Made by a program: the position numbers and the translations under genes. Positions 50,528-60,910 of a DNA stretch of 64,000 nucleotides are shown here, piece by piece. The notes beneath the pieces are model-generated. The model ran no database searches. It saw only the letters and a list, made by a program, of their open reading frames with translations, and was not told the DNA's origin. The stretch is from an uncultured Clostridia bacterium (GTDB lineage: Bacteria; Bacillota; Clostridia; Oscillospirales; Acutalibacteraceae): positions 62,001 to 126,000 of the forward strand of contig CALAUI010000001.1 in NCBI GenBank assembly GCA_937892115.1. The letters are read 5' to 3'. The first letter of the stretch is position 1. The number at the start of each line of letters is the position of its first letter.

Positions 50528-52480
50528 ATGAAAACTAAAGGTTCTTACTTTGACGGATTATTCATCGGTATAACGGCTTTGGCAGCTGCTGTCTTTGCTC
50601 TGTTAACTGTCATTATTTATGACGGTAAGCGTCTTGCTGCCGCTGAGGCGATTGTTTTCGGTATTATTCTTATTTACGGGATAATTCGTATTGTCGTAAA
50701 TAAGAAAAACTTCAGAAACATCTTACAATCCGCCGCAAAATCTCTTGATTATACTGACAGTAAGGCCCTGACTTCGCTTCCTTTTCCCGTTGCAGTTTGT
50801 GATGACTGCGGAAAAATAATATGGTCAAACAGTAGTTTTATTGAAAATATTTTTGAAGAAGATATTTCTCAGACGAGCAATATCCGTTCAATTATAGGTG
50901 ATGCCGATATTAAAAAGCACTCTGTCGGAATAAAGTGTAACGATAAATATTATTCGGTAATGACTCTGAATTTTTATACCAACGGCAGGGAGTATACTGA
51001 TTATTGTTTTATTGATAATACACGGCTTAAGACAGTTGAGGAAAAATATAATCGCAGTATTCCTTATGTGGTGATTATTGAAACGGATAATATCGACGAA
51101 AATGATGAAATACACCGTGACAGCGAAAAAGCCGAAATTAAGAGTGATATTGAAAGCATGCTTGATGCATGGGCTGATAAAAACAACTCCGTTCTTAAAC
51201 GTATCAGCGATGACCGTTTTATTATCGTAACCGAAAAAAGCAATATCAATTTGATGACCGACGGGAAATTTTCCATTATTGATGAGGTCAGAAATTACAA
51301 ATACAAAGACAGACCCGTCAATATTACTTTGTCAATCGGTGCCGCTTTCGGTGACAGCATTCTGTCTGCCGAGAAGGAAGCACGAAAGGCGCTTGATATT
51401 TCTCTTGACCGCGGCGGCGATCAGGTTACGCTTAAAGATAAAAACGATTATATTTTCTTCGGCGGAGTATCCAAAAGTGCCGAAAGAAAATATAAGGTTA
51501 AATCAAGAATATGGTCCTCTCAGATAATCAACGAGCTTACCGAATGTAAGAACGTTATTGTAATGGGACACACGAGGTCAGATTTCGATTCAGTCGGAAG
51601 TGCATTTGCAATGACTTTTGCCTGCAGAAATCTCGGTAAGGAAGCGTATCTTGTTATCAACGAAAGTAATACCCTTTCTCAACCCCTTGTAAAAGATATT
51701 AAAGCTTCCGAGTATGCGGATTATCTTGCAACAGAAGATAAAATCAAAGAGATTTTTAATATTGACACTTTGCTTATCCTCTGTGATTCACATAAATCAA
51801 CTATTGCGGATTATCCCGTTTTATTCAATAGGGCAGAGCATAAGATTATCATTGACCATCACCGTCTTGACCCTGCCGCTGACGTTTCCCGTGCTTTGTT
51901 CCTGCATAATCCCGGAGCATCTTCCGCTTGCGAAATGGTTTCTGAACTGCTTCAGTATATGATTCCCGATGTGAAATTACCGCCGGTACTTGCAGGGGCA
52001 ATTCTTTCGGGTATTATGCTTGATACAAAAAACTTTATTGTTAATTCCGGTGTACGTACTTTTGAAGCGGCAGCATATCTTCGTAAATGCGGAGCTGATA
52101 CGATAAAAATCAAGAAGTATTTTGAAAACTCTCTTGAAAGCAACAAATTGAAAAACAAAGTGTTGATCAATGCACAGATTTATAATAACTGTGCGATAGC
52201 GTACGTAGATGAAAGTACGGTAAATCCCCGTATAATCGCCTCTCAGGCAGCTGATGAACTGCTCAATTCAAACAACGTTCTTGCTTCGTTTGTCATTTAC
52301 AAGGAAAACGGCAGGATTTGTATTTCGTCACGCAGTATGGGCGAAATTAACGTTCAGCTGATTATGGAAGAAATGGGTGGCGGCGGTCATCAGACTATGG
52401 CCGCATGTCAGCTTGATACGGTTGATATTAACTCTGCAAAGCAAATGCTGCTTGCAGAAATAGATAAAATTAAGGAGTAA
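50528..52480 (+). CDS. gdpP: Cyclic-di-AMP phosphodiesterase, GdpP (YybT) family
   Basis: A 650-residue membrane-bound phosphodiesterase. Two N-terminal spans (about 13-60) are followed by a PAS-like domain ([16 protein letters not shown]), a degenerate GGDEF domain (about 175-300) and the DHH-DHHA1 module. The DHH module shows [14 protein letters not shown] (first metal aspartates), IIDHHRLD (DHH) and [12 protein letters not shown] near the C-terminus. The family hydrolyses c-di-AMP to pApA and controls potassium and wall homeostasis. The domain order and length (about 650) fit. gdpP-rplI-dnaB is a widely conserved Firmicutes run, present here with gaps of 4 and -4 bases. Start ATG directly follows the rnj stop with a GGAGGTG ribosome site. 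Confidence 0.95.
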   Translation: MKTKGSYFDGLFIGITALAAAVFALLTVIIYDGKRLAAAEAIVFGIILIYGIIRIVVNKKNFRNILQSAAKSLDYTDSKALTSLPFPVAVCDDCGKIIWSNSSFIENIFEEDISQTSNIRSIIGDADIKKHSVGIKCNDKYYSVMTLNFYTNGREYTDYCFIDNTRLKTVEEKYNRSIPYVVIIETDNIDENDEIHRDSEKAEIKSDIESMLDAWADKNNSVLKRISDDRFIIVTEKSNINLMTDGKFSIIDEVRNYKYKDRPVNITLSIGAAFGDSILSAEKEARKALDISLDRGGDQVTLKDKNDYIFFGGVSKSAERKYKVKSRIWSSQIINELTECKNVIVMGHTRSDFDSVGSAFAMTFACRNLGKEAYLVINESNTLSQPLVKDIKASEYADYLATEDKIKEIFNIDTLLILCDSHKSTIADYPVLFNRAEHKIIIDHHRLDPAADVSRALFLHNPGASSACEMVSELLQYMIPDVKLPPVLAGAILSGIMLDTKNFIVNSGVRTFEAAAYLRKCGADTIKIKKYFENSLESNKLKNKVLINAQIYNNCAIAYVDESTVNPRIIASQAADELLNSNNVLASFVIYKENGRICISSRSMGEINVQLIMEEMGGGGHQTMAACQLDTVDINSAKQMLLAEIDKIKE

Positions 52481-52484
52481 CAGT

Positions 52485-52925
52485 ATGAAGGTTGTACTTT
52501 TAGAGGATGTAAAAGGACTCGGAAAAAAAGGTCAGCTTGTTAATGCATCCGACGGATATGTCCGCAATTATCTTTTCCCTCATAAGCTTGCTACTGAGGC
52601 AAATTCTCAGGCAATGAGTGAACTTAAAAACAGAGAAGCTTCCGAAAAACATAAGATTGACGTGGAAATTGCCAATGCCAAAGCGGTTGCCGATAAAATC
52701 ACGGGACAGACCGTTAAAATCAAGGCAAAAGCAGGTGCCAACGGTAAACTTTTCGGCTCTGTTACCTCAAAAGACGTAGCCGGTGCAATATCAGACACAT
52801 TCAAGGTGCAGATTGATAAGAAAAAGGTTGAGGTTGACGACATAAAAGTATTCGGTACTTATCCGGTTGAAGTGAAATTATATAACGGTATATCAGCTAA
52901 ATTATTTGTATTTGTCGGTGAATGA
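52485..52925 (+). CDS. rplI: 50S ribosomal protein L9
   Basis: A 146-residue ribosomal protein of normal length. The N-terminal RNA-binding domain [30 protein letters not shown] is the family signature, joined by a long helix (about 40-75) to the C-terminal domain with [14 protein letters not shown] and [16 protein letters not shown]9 binds 23S rRNA domain V at the base of the L1 stalk and limits frameshifting. It lies between gdpP and dnaB, overlapping the latter's start by 4 bases. Confidence 0.98.
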   Translation: MKVVLLEDVKGLGKKGQLVNASDGYVRNYLFPHKLATEANSQAMSELKNREASEKHKIDVEIANAKAVADKITGQTVKIKAKAGANGKLFGSVTSKDVAGAISDTFKVQIDKKKVEVDDIKVFGTYPVEVKLYNGISAKLFVFVGE

Positions 52926-54313
52926 TAATGGATAGCATTTTACAGAATTACGATAATATTCAGATGCCGTGGAGCATTGATGCGGAACAGGCGGTTCTGG
53001 GAAGCGTACTTGTTGATCCGTCTTGTCTGCACGATGTTGCCGTTCATCTGAAGCCGGAAATGTTTTATCAGAAACAGCATAGCGATATTTTTTCGGCTAT
53101 GATTTATTTTGATAATATCGGTAAACCTATCGACCCTATAGTCGTTCTAAATTATCTTACGGAACATGATATTTTTGACAATGCTTCGGGCAAAAAATAT
53201 TTGTTTGAATTATCGCAGAATGTTCCTTCAACCGAAAATGTAGAGCAGTATGCCAAAATCGTAAAAGAGAAGTTTTATCTGCGTTCGCTCATTAACTTTT
53301 CCGAAGAGACTATCAAGGGATGCGTCGATCAGGAAATGACGGCAAACGAGCTGCTTGATAACGCTGAGCAGAAAATCTACAATATCAGAAAAGGTAAAAC
53401 CAATGATGGTCCGTCAAAGCTTCATGACCTGATTATCAATGACGTTTTTGACAGACTTTCCAAGCTTACCGGTGAAGACAGCGATCAATATAAGGGATAT
53501 ACAACCGGTTTTTCAGAGCTTGATAGTATAATTACCGGACTTAACCGTTCCGACCTTATTATTGTCGGTGCGAGACCTGCTATGGGTAAAACGAGTTTTG
53601 CTCTGAACGTTGCAAGAAACGTAGCGATTATTGCAAAAAGAAAAACTCTTATGTTTTCTCTTGAAATGACTAAGGAACAGCTTGCTTCAAGAGTACTTGC
53701 AACCGAAGCTCTTGTTTCAAGCAGTAAAATGAGAACCGGTCTGCTTTCAAGTGATGAATTTACGAGTATCGGCATGGCCGCAAACAGACTTCATGATGCA
53801 GAGCTGTATTTTGACGATACTTCCTCAATTACCGTTCCCGAGATGAAAGCAAAAATCAGACGGCTCGGAGGAGTGGAATGCGTAATCATTGACTATCTTG
53901 GTCTTATTCACAGCAGCATAAAAGCGGAAAATCGTGTAAATGAAGTCAGTGAAATTACAAGAAGTCTTAAAAATATGGCTAAGGACCTTAATATTCCCAT
54001 CATCTGTTGCTGCCAGCTTTCAAGAGGCACCGAGGTCAGAGGAAAATCTCATAAGCCCCAGCTTGCCGACCTTCGTGAATCCGGTTCAATCGAACAGGAT
54101 GCCGATATAGTAATGATGCTTTACAGAGAGGATTATTACAAGGGTGAAAAGGAAGATGACAACAACAATCCCGAATCTGATAACGGTGAAGTAAATAAGG
54201 TTTCCGTACTTGTTGTTAAGAACAGACACGGTTCCGTCGGTCAGGTTGATTTTGCATGGGACGGTGAACATACTAAATTTATATCCATTGACAGGGTACA
54301 TAATGAAGCATAA
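52922..54313 (+). CDS. dnaB: Replicative DNA helicase DnaB (Gram-positive DnaC)
   Basis: A 463-residue hexameric helicase. The N-terminal primase-interacting domain ([18 protein letters not shown]) leads to a RecA-type motor with Walker [15 protein letters not shown], the H1a region [11 protein letters not shown], Walker [10 protein letters not shown] and the H4 motif [33 protein letters not shown] (cited only as a block around 355-390). It unwinds DNA ahead of the replication fork. There is no intein. Two candidate ATGs (52922, 52928) are in frame; the first overlaps the L9 stop as ATGA. tilS starts inside the dnaB 3' end, indicating tight coupling. Confidence 0.97.
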   Translation: MIMDSILQNYDNIQMPWSIDAEQAVLGSVLVDPSCLHDVAVHLKPEMFYQKQHSDIFSAMIYFDNIGKPIDPIVVLNYLTEHDIFDNASGKKYLFELSQNVPSTENVEQYAKIVKEKFYLRSLINFSEETIKGCVDQEMTANELLDNAEQKIYNIRKGKTNDGPSKLHDLIINDVFDRLSKLTGEDSDQYKGYTTGFSELDSIITGLNRSDLIIVGARPAMGKTSFALNVARNVAIIAKRKTLMFSLEMTKEQLASRVLATEALVSSSKMRTGLLSSDEFTSIGMAANRLHDAELYFDDTSSITVPEMKAKIRRLGGVECVIIDYLGLIHSSIKAENRVNEVSEITRSLKNMAKDLNIPIICCCQLSRGTEVRGKSHKPQLADLRESGSIEQDADIVMMLYREDYYKGEKEDDNNNPESDNGEVNKVSVLVVKNRHGSVGQVDFAWDGEHTKFISIDRVHNEA

Positions 54314-55664
54314 AGTTGAATCAACGATCCGAAAATTCAATATGATTGAAGCCGGAGACAAGGTTCTCGTTGCTCTTTCAGGAGGAAGCGATTCAATGTC
54401 TTTGCTTTATTCATTGAATGAGCTCAAAAATGAACTTTGTTTTTGTATTGAGGCAGCTCATGTGAATCATTCACTCAGAGGCAAAGAGTCCGATAATGAT
54501 GAAAAGTTTGTTCGTGAAGTATGCAATAAACTCGGAATAAAACTTCATGTGCTTAAAGCGGATGTCGGCCGATTTGCCGATGAAAACGGCTTGTCGCTTG
54601 AGGATGCCGGAAGAAAAATCAGATACGGTTATTTTTCGTCTGTATGTCCTGACGGTAAAATTGCCACCGCTCATAACCTTAATGACCGTATAGAAACATT
54701 TCTGTTTAATTTTACAAGAGGCAGCGGCTTAAAGGGATTATGCTCTATTCCTCCTGTCCGCGGAAATGTTATCAGACCGTTGATAGAGTGTTCAAAAGAT
54801 GACGTTCTTTCGTATTGTCGGCAAAACTGTATTTCGTTTGTTACCGATAAAAGCAATTATGATGTCATATATTCAAGGAACAGAATAAGGCATAACGTTA
54901 TACCTCAGTTAAAGCAGATTAACGACGGATTTGAAAATACGGCTTTGAGATGTATTGATTCTCTGAATGAAGACGAAGCATTTTTGCTTGACTGTTCGTT
55001 AAAACTTGTTAACGATTCAAGAATAAAAGACGGTTACAGAATTGATGTCCTTAATTCTTCACCTTTGCCCATCCTTAAAAGAGCTTTGATGATGATACTA
55101 TCCGATGAAATCGATGCTGATATTGACGCGGAATGTGTAATGTCGGTAGTCAATGCTCTCGGTGAATATTCATGTAAAGGCAGGGGAACGACCGTTCAGC
55201 TTCCTCTCGGCAGATTTGCAAGGACCAGAAACGGAATGCTTGAATTTCCGTGCTACGTCTGTAAAGAAACGAATCCCGTTGCTTTAAATATGGGTGATAA
55301 TTATTTCGGAGACTATCAGATTACTCTTGAAAAAGTGCCGTTTGACGAAAAACAAAAAAGTTTACAAATAGTTTCAGAAGATTTGTCGATTTTCTTCATT
55401 GACTATGGTAAAATATGCGGGAAGTTAAAAGCAAGGTCAAGAGAACCGAAGGATTCCGTTACACTATCTCACAGAAAGGTTACCAAACCGCTTCGTAAGC
55501 TAATGAACGAAAAAGGAATAGTTCCCGAAATCAGGGATTCAATTCCCGTAATTTCCGACGATAATCTGCTTGTCTGTGTTTTCGGATGCGGAACAGAATC
55601 TTATTATGAAACGAGCAAAGATTCGACGGATGTGTTGAAAATCGAGATAAAAAAGGGGAAATAA
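54303..55664 (+). CDS. tilS: tRNA(Ile)-lysidine synthase TilS
   Basis: A 453-residue N-type ATP pyrophosphatase. The PP-loop VALSGGSDSMSLL near residue 25 and the HNLNDRIETFLFNFTRGSGLKGL segment (about 120-140) are the hallmarks. A C-terminal domain (about 340-450) ending in a FGCGTESYY segment is present, as in long TilS forms. It attaches lysine to C34 of tRNA-Ile(CAU) so that it reads AUA instead of AUG. The start at 54303 overlaps the dnaB stop by 11 bases; the longer upstream frame lies within dnaB. hpt follows after two bases, keeping the Firmicutes tilS-hpt-ftsH order. Confidence 0.96.
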   Translation: MKHKVESTIRKFNMIEAGDKVLVALSGGSDSMSLLYSLNELKNELCFCIEAAHVNHSLRGKESDNDEKFVREVCNKLGIKLHVLKADVGRFADENGLSLEDAGRKIRYGYFSSVCPDGKIATAHNLNDRIETFLFNFTRGSGLKGLCSIPPVRGNVIRPLIECSKDDVLSYCRQNCISFVTDKSNYDVIYSRNRIRHNVIPQLKQINDGFENTALRCIDSLNEDEAFLLDCSLKLVNDSRIKDGYRIDVLNSSPLPILKRALMMILSDEIDADIDAECVMSVVNALGEYSCKGRGTTVQLPLGRFARTRNGMLEFPCYVCKETNPVALNMGDNYFGDYQITLEKVPFDEKQKSLQIVSEDLSIFFIDYGKICGKLKARSREPKDSVTLSHRKVTKPLRKLMNEKGIVPEIRDSIPVISDDNLLVCVFGCGTESYYETSKDSTDVLKIEIKKGK

Positions 55665-55666
55665 AT

Positions 55667-56212
55667 ATGTACGAAGATATTGAAAAGGTATTTTACAGTG
55701 AAGAATTTCTGAAAGATACCGTAAATCGTTTAGGTGCTGAAATCAGCAGAGATTATAAGGGCAAAAACCTTCTTCTTGTAAGTATTCTGAAGGGCTCGGT
55801 CGTATTTATGGCTGACCTTATGAGAGCTATTACCGTTCCCTGTAAGATAGATTTTATGTGTGTTTCATCATACGGTGACGGTACAAAAAGCAACGGTGTT
55901 GTCAAGATAGTCAAAGACCTTGATATTAACGTTCAGGACTATGATATACTTCTTGTTGAGGATATTCTTGATACAGGACGTACTCTGAATTATGTAAGGT
56001 CTCTCCTTATTGACAGAAATCCCGCAAGCATCAGAATATGCACCCTGCTTGATAAACCCTCAAGAAGAGTTGTTGACCTTTTTGCCGATTATTCCGGCGC
56101 AGAAGTACCCGATGAATTTGTGGTTGGCTACGGGCTTGATTATTCGGAGCTTTACAGAAATGTTCCCTATATCGGCGTACTTAAAGAAGAAATTTATTCC
56201 GAGGAGAATTGA
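55667..56212 (+). CDS. hpt: Hypoxanthine (guanine) phosphoribosyltransferase
   Basis: A 181-residue purine salvage enzyme. The PRPP-binding motif is LLVEDILDTGRTL (about 90-103), preceded by VSILKGSVVFMADLMRA (pyrophosphate loop) and followed by VVGYGLDYSELYRNVPYIGVL, the usual end of HPRT. It converts hypoxanthine or guanine plus PRPP into IMP or GMP. Weak ribosome site (AAAAGGGGAAATAA) before the ATG. Located between tilS and ftsH with short spacing. Confidence 0.97.
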   Translation: MYEDIEKVFYSEEFLKDTVNRLGAEISRDYKGKNLLLVSILKGSVVFMADLMRAITVPCKIDFMCVSSYGDGTKSNGVVKIVKDLDINVQDYDILLVEDILDTGRTLNYVRSLLIDRNPASIRICTLLDKPSRRVVDLFADYSGAEVPDEFVVGYGLDYSELYRNVPYIGVLKEEIYSEEN

Positions 56213-56215
56213 TAA

Positions 56216-58162
56216 TTGAATACTGAAAATAACAATACACCAAAAAAGAGAAAATTTCTGACTTTTCTTCCCTATATAATCATTCCTCTCATAATTATAC
56301 TCGGTATGTCTTATTATACCGATTATAAGAATAAGGAAAAACTGAATTATTCCGAGATCGTTGCTTTGTTTGAAAACAATAAGATTGATCAATATGAGCT
56401 TAATCTCGGTACGGGCTCGCTCAGATATCATATCAGAGGCGAAAAAAAGGATAATATCCATTCATATAATGTTCCGAACGTTAATATTTTTGTTGATGAC
56501 GTCAACGAAAAAGTAATGGAATATAACGCTTCTGTGAAGAACGAAAAGGAACTTATAAAATATGACCTTATTCCCGGTACTTCCAACTCTCTGCTTGTTC
56601 AGATTATCCCGACAATTCTGCTTTTCGGTGTTATGGGATTCATCCTTTATTATATGTTCAAGAAGATGAGTCAGAGCATCAACAACGAAAATAACAAGAC
56701 TTTGTCTTTCGGCAGAGCGAGAGTCAAAAAAGGTAACGACGAAAAAAGGAAAACTACATTTGCCGATGTTGCCGGTGCCGAGGAAGAAAAGGAAGACCTT
56801 GCCGAAATCGTTGAATATCTCAAAGATAAGACAAAGTTTGACAAGCTTGGCGCTAAAATCCCCAAGGGTGTTCTCCTTGTTGGCCCTCCGGGTACAGGTA
56901 AGACATTACTTGCAAGAGCAGTTGCCGGAGAAGCTGGAGTTCCCTTCCTCTCAATTTCCGGTTCGGATTTCGTTGAAATGTATGTCGGTGTCGGTGCTTC
57001 AAGAGTACGTGATCTTTTTGATCAGGCAAAGAAGAACGCACCCGCTATTATATTCATTGATGAAATTGATGCCGTCGGTCGTCACAGAGGCGCCGGTATG
57101 GGCGGCGGTCATGATGAACGTGAGCAGACGTTAAATCAGCTCCTTGTTGAGATGGACGGATTTGGCGAAAACGAAGGCGTAATCGTTATTGCTGCTACCA
57201 ACAGACCTGATATTCTTGACCCTGCGCTTTTACGACCGGGTCGTTTTGACAGACAGGTTACCGTTAATTATCCCGATGGCAAGGGCAGGGTAGAGATTCT
57301 TAAGGTCCACGCTAAAAACAAGCCGCTTGCTCCCGATGTTGACCTTGAAAGTATTTCACATGCAACCATCGGATTTACCGGTGCCGATCTTGAAAATCTT
57401 CTGAATGAGGCCGCTCTTCTTGCGGCAAGAGCTGGTAAAATGTCAATTACAATGCTTGAAATTGACGAAGCGGCTCTTAAAGTTCAGATGGGCTCGGAAA
57501 AGAAATCTCATAAAGTCAGCGCTAAAGAAAGAAAACTTACGGCTTATCATGAAGCCGGTCATGCAGTATCTTCGTTTTATCTTGAAAACGTTGACCCTGT
57601 ACATCAGATTTCAATTATTCCCAGAGGTATGGCAGGTGGATATACGCTCCACAGACCTACCGAAGACGATAATATTTCGTCAAGGAATGAGATGCTTGAC
57701 AGTCTGGTTGGTCTTCTCGGCGGTCGTGTTGCCGAGGCGATTATCTTAGGCGATATTTCTACCGGTGCTTCAAATGATATTCAGAGAGCGACTTCTATCG
57801 CAAGAGATATGGTTACCAAATACGGTATGAGTGAAAAACTCGGACCTATTGCCTTCGGCGAAGAGAATCAGGAAGTATTTCTCGGTAAAGACTTTAATCA
57901 CGTCCGTAATTATTCGGAAAAGGTTGCCGCTGAAATTGACGATGAAGTTGAGAGACTGATTACCGAAGCATATAACAGAACAAATTCGATTCTTACTGAA
58001 CATATCGATAAGCTTCACGCCGTTGCAGGTGCTCTTCTTGAAAAAGAAAAGATTGAGGCAGATGAGTTCAAAAAAATTATGAACGGTGAAGAATTAACCG
58101 ATGAAGTAATTGAGAATCAAACCGAGGAAGAGACGTTTACCTCAAGTTCCTCGGAAGAATAA
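56216..58162 (+). CDS. ftsH: ATP-dependent zinc metalloprotease FtsH
   Basis: A 648-residue AAA+ membrane protease. Two spans (about 18-36 and 120-142) flank a small exoplasmic domain. [23 protein letters not shown] is Walker [12 protein letters not shown] is Walker B, the second region of homology ends [20 protein letters not shown], and HEAGHAV (about 443) is the zinc site, with the later ligand in the [12 protein letters not shown] region. It degrades unassembled membrane proteins and regulators. TTG start is supported by GAGGAG 9 bases upstream. It ends this seven-gene string with a strong terminator. Confidence 0.97.
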   Translation: MNTENNNTPKKRKFLTFLPYIIIPLIIILGMSYYTDYKNKEKLNYSEIVALFENNKIDQYELNLGTGSLRYHIRGEKKDNIHSYNVPNVNIFVDDVNEKVMEYNASVKNEKELIKYDLIPGTSNSLLVQIIPTILLFGVMGFILYYMFKKMSQSINNENNKTLSFGRARVKKGNDEKRKTTFADVAGAEEEKEDLAEIVEYLKDKTKFDKLGAKIPKGVLLVGPPGTGKTLLARAVAGEAGVPFLSISGSDFVEMYVGVGASRVRDLFDQAKKNAPAIIFIDEIDAVGRHRGAGMGGGHDEREQTLNQLLVEMDGFGENEGVIVIAATNRPDILDPALLRPGRFDRQVTVNYPDGKGRVEILKVHAKNKPLAPDVDLESISHATIGFTGADLENLLNEAALLAARAGKMSITMLEIDEAALKVQMGSEKKSHKVSAKERKLTAYHEAGHAVSSFYLENVDPVHQISIIPRGMAGGYTLHRPTEDDNISSRNEMLDSLVGLLGGRVAEAIILGDISTGASNDIQRATSIARDMVTKYGMSEKLGPIAFGEENQEVFLGKDFNHVRNYSEKVAAEIDDEVERLITEAYNRTNSILTEHIDKLHAVAGALLEKEKIEADEFKKIMNGEELTDEVIENQTEEETFTSSSSEE

Positions 58163-58173
58163 AAAATATCGTA

Positions 58174-58201
58174 CCCCGAAGCAGAAATTACTGCTTCGGG
58201 G
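58174..58201. terminator. Intrinsic terminator after ftsH
   Basis: Stem CCCCGAAGCAG / CTGCTTCGGGG with a 6-base loop and a TGATTTCTT tail on the plus strand; it is also downstream of the convergent GH35 gene. Confidence 0.75.
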
Positions 58202-58208
58202 TGATTTC

Positions 58209-59978
58209 TTATCCTATATCTTCTTTGTCATCGAGTATGAATTCAGGGGTTTCGTATCCTTCAAATTCTACAATGGCTATTTCGTTTTTGCCTTTTTTCA
58301 GGAACGGACCAGGGATATATGCAGATTTTTGCGGACCTTTTTTCCAGTATCTTGAAAGTACTTTTCCGTTAAGAATGATTATGCCTTTCTTGAATCCCGG
58401 AAGTTTTATAAAGGTGTCGTGACACTCATCTATATCAATTTCCGCTTTAAGAATTACCGGCTCACCGTTGAATTTGCTTACTTCTTCTCTGAACGCTGTT
58501 TTTTCAATATTATCAAAGGGTAGAGGATATGCCTGCCAATGGAAGATAAAATTATTCCCGAGCCCTATTCCGTAGGTGATTCCTTTGGAATCCTTCAGAT
58601 GTGCCCCGTAATTTACTCGTCCCATGTTTTCAACGATAACCGCGAGCTCGTTTCCTTCTTTGTCAAACGACGTACGAACTTTGTTTTCTTTATCGTTTCT
58701 GTACTGTATTCCCAGAAGTTTCCTGTCTTTGTATATATACCCTCTGTCATGAACGTACTGTAATCTGACTTCCTGTTCTTCTCTCGGGCCCTTAACCGAA
58801 GATTTGTACAGAATGTATCCGTAACCCTGATTGAGTTTTTCCATCGGAACGGGATTCGTGAGTTCAATTGCTTTTGAGAGATTGTCGAGATTATCAAAAA
58901 GCATTGCCGATTCGGTAAATGTGAATCTGCCGTAATTCTTTTTCCTGATAGGAGCGGGTAAATCAATATCGGGTATATCAGAATATTTTGATATAACGTC
59001 TCTGAACAGATAGTATTTTTCCGTAAGCTCTCCGCATTCATTGACCGGTGCATCGTCATCGTAGCTGGATACGGTTGGCTCATAACAATCATATTCATTT
59101 GCACCGTTCATATAGCCGAAATTTGTTCCTCCGTGGAACATATATGTTGAAACACTTGCTCCGAGAGAAAGTATTTCATCCAGATTATCTGCAGCTTCTT
59201 TGGAGGATCTTTTGTGATGTTCTTCTCCCCAGTGGTCAAACCAACCGTTCCAGTATTCTGTGCACATAAGCGGACCGTCGGGTTGATATTTCCTGAGATT
59301 TTCAAACTGCTCTTTTGCTCTTGAACCGAAATTGGCGGTTTTGTGAATCTCGGTTATCGTACCACCTGTAAGCATCTGATAACAGGTACCGTCTGATGTG
59401 AAGAGAGGAACATCTATTCCTCTGTTTTTAAGTCCTTTTGCAAGGTATCTGATGTATTCACTGTCGTCACCGTAACTGCCGTATTCGTTTTCAACCTGTA
59501 CAAGTATAACGTTTCCGCCGTTTGAAATCTGATGCTTTGCGATTCTCGGTATTATATCGTCAAAGAATCTGTCTGTTGCCTTAAGATAATCGCTGTCCAT
59601 ACAGCGCAGATGCATATTGTCGTTTTTCAGAAGCCACCAAGGCAGACCGCCGAAATCCCATTCTGAACAGATATATGGACCGGGACGGACTATTGCATAT
59701 AAACCGAGCTCCTGAGCTTCAGAGAGAAATTCTTCAACGTCAAGCATATCCGAATAATCAAATACGCCTTCCTTCATTTCATGCATATTCCATGCTATAT
59801 AAGTTTCAACGGTGTTGAATCCGCATGCCTTGAGTTTTATGAGTCTGTCTTTCCAGTATTCACGGGGAACACGGAAATAATGAATTGCACCTGCAATAAT
59901 CCTGAACGGTTTATTATCAAGATAGAAATTATCTTTTCTGATTTCAAAATTACCCATACTGTTTTGGTTATACCTCAC
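58209..59978 (-). CDS. GH35 family beta-galactosidase
   Basis: A 589-residue GH35 enzyme. The barrel starts AGAIHYFRVPREYW, includes YIAWNMHE, the RPGPYICSEWDFGGLPWWLL block and the acid/base glutamate in VQVENEYGSYG (about 190). The nucleophile is probably Glu in CTEYWNGWFDHWG (about 265). A C-terminal jelly-roll region (about 400-580) with GYGYILYKSS and the FKKGIIILNG(K) motif is typical of the family. No signal peptide, so it hydrolyses imported galactosides. Start uncertain: GTG at 59978 overlaps the upstream stop by 11 bases, and an ATG at 59957 is a plausible alternative. Together with the GH4 and GH2 enzymes it suggests galactoside use. Confidence 0.9.
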   Translation of the reverse strand: MRYNQNSMGNFEIRKDNFYLDNKPFRIIAGAIHYFRVPREYWKDRLIKLKACGFNTVETYIAWNMHEMKEGVFDYSDMLDVEEFLSEAQELGLYAIVRPGPYICSEWDFGGLPWWLLKNDNMHLRCMDSDYLKATDRFFDDIIPRIAKHQISNGGNVILVQVENEYGSYGDDSEYIRYLAKGLKNRGIDVPLFTSDGTCYQMLTGGTITEIHKTANFGSRAKEQFENLRKYQPDGPLMCTEYWNGWFDHWGEEHHKRSSKEAADNLDEILSLGASVSTYMFHGGTNFGYMNGANEYDCYEPTVSSYDDDAPVNECGELTEKYYLFRDVISKYSDIPDIDLPAPIRKKNYGRFTFTESAMLFDNLDNLSKAIELTNPVPMEKLNQGYGYILYKSSVKGPREEQEVRLQYVHDRGYIYKDRKLLGIQYRNDKENKVRTSFDKEGNELAVIVENMGRVNYGAHLKDSKGITYGIGLGNNFIFHWQAYPLPFDNIEKTAFREEVSKFNGEPVILKAEIDIDECHDTFIKLPGFKKGIIILNGKVLSRYWKKGPQKSAYIPGPFLKKGKNEIAIVEFEGYETPEFILDDKEDIG

Positions 59979-60768
59979 GTTCTTCCGTTATTTTCATAGT
60001 GATATCATTATTGTCTATATCAATTTTGTAACCCTGCTTTGAGAATCCTAATTTTTCATCAAATGAGATTTTTTCAGCTGCTTTGTTATAGATTTCTTCC
60101 AACTGTTCGTCCGTTAATCCGAGGACTATTGGATACACTTCAAGTTTTTTGGTTCTGTAATTTGTGTAAATGTAGATTGAACCCTTGATTTCGTTAATAT
60201 CGTTGTCTTTCAGATATTTCTTTAGTATTTCAAGATATATATCCGCGGCTGATTTGACTTTTTTCATTCTTTCTTCGTTTATACTTACGCTGTCTTCTTC
60301 AGTTGTGGTAATATCTTCTTTCAGTTTATCTTCTTCTGATTTCTTGATTTTGACGCTCTTATCCTTGTCAAAACTGATGATATAAGCTTTCGCGGTAATT
60401 CCTATGTCTGCACCGATTTCAATATCATATTTCTTTACTATTTCATCAAGAGCGCCGGCATTGAATCCGTTTGCGGTTATAACAAGCTTACCTTCGCCGT
60501 TTACTTCAACAATAAGAAACTGGCCCGTGGGATATTCATACTTACATTTGGGGTCGTCAAAGAATTCTTCTGATCCTTTACGGAGTTTTTCTGCATTTTC
60601 TTCAAGAAGCTTTAAAGTTTTATGTGATGCTTTGGCAACATTTTCGTCATTATTTCCCGATTTGCCGATTATTGCTCTTATGCCGAATATTGCTCCAATA
60701 ATAATCATTGCGGCAAGAAGAATACCGCCGATCAATACAATAAGCTTTCTTTTTTGTGATTTATTCAT
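59968..60768 (-). CDS. Hypothetical membrane-anchored protein
   Basis: A 266-residue protein with a basic N-terminus (MNKSQKRK), one membrane span (about 9-32) and a hydrophilic extracytoplasmic part. The latter contains charged, lysine/glutamate-rich stretches and a predicted coiled segment (about 165-205: KKSEEDKLKEDITTTEEDS... then a KVKSAADIYLEILKKYLK helix). I recognise no family. It may be secreted or anchored; no lipobox. The start ATG (60768) has GAGG 8 bases upstream; the longer frame begins within the ribosome site. Overlaps the downstream GH35 start by 11 bases, so they are likely co-transcribed. Confidence 0.68.
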   Translation of the reverse strand: MNKSQKRKLIVLIGGILLAAMIIIGAIFGIRAIIGKSGNNDENVAKASHKTLKLLEENAEKLRKGSEEFFDDPKCKYEYPTGQFLIVEVNGEGKLVITANGFNAGALDEIVKKYDIEIGADIGITAKAYIISFDKDKSVKIKKSEEDKLKEDITTTEEDSVSINEERMKKVKSAADIYLEILKKYLKDNDINEIKGSIYIYTNYRTKKLEVYPIVLGLTDEQLEEIYNKAAEKISFDEKLGFSKQGYKIDIDNNDITMKITEEREV

Positions 60769-60786
60769 GTTCATCACCTCATTATA

Positions 60787-60815
60787 ATTAAATAACAAAT
60801 TTCATTCTTTGTCAA
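60787..60815 (-). promoter_or_regulatory. Candidate promoter of the membrane protein/GH35 pair
   Basis: Minus strand perfect TTGACA (60810-60815), 17-bp spacer, TTTAAT (60787-60792). The leader would be very short. Confidence 0.45.
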
Positions 60816-60857
60816 TCAAATAGTACCGGTATACCGACATACCGCTGTTTATGACTG

Positions 60858-60886
60858 TTGATTTCTTTCCGTAAAAAGAGTATAAT
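60858..60886 (+). promoter_or_regulatory. Promoter of the secreted protein gene at 60.9 kb
   Basis: TTGATT (60858-60863), 17-bp spacer, perfect TATAAT (60881-60886), followed by AAAGGAGG. Confidence 0.7.
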
Positions 60887-60910
60887 TACATCATAAAAGG
60901 AGGTATTTAT

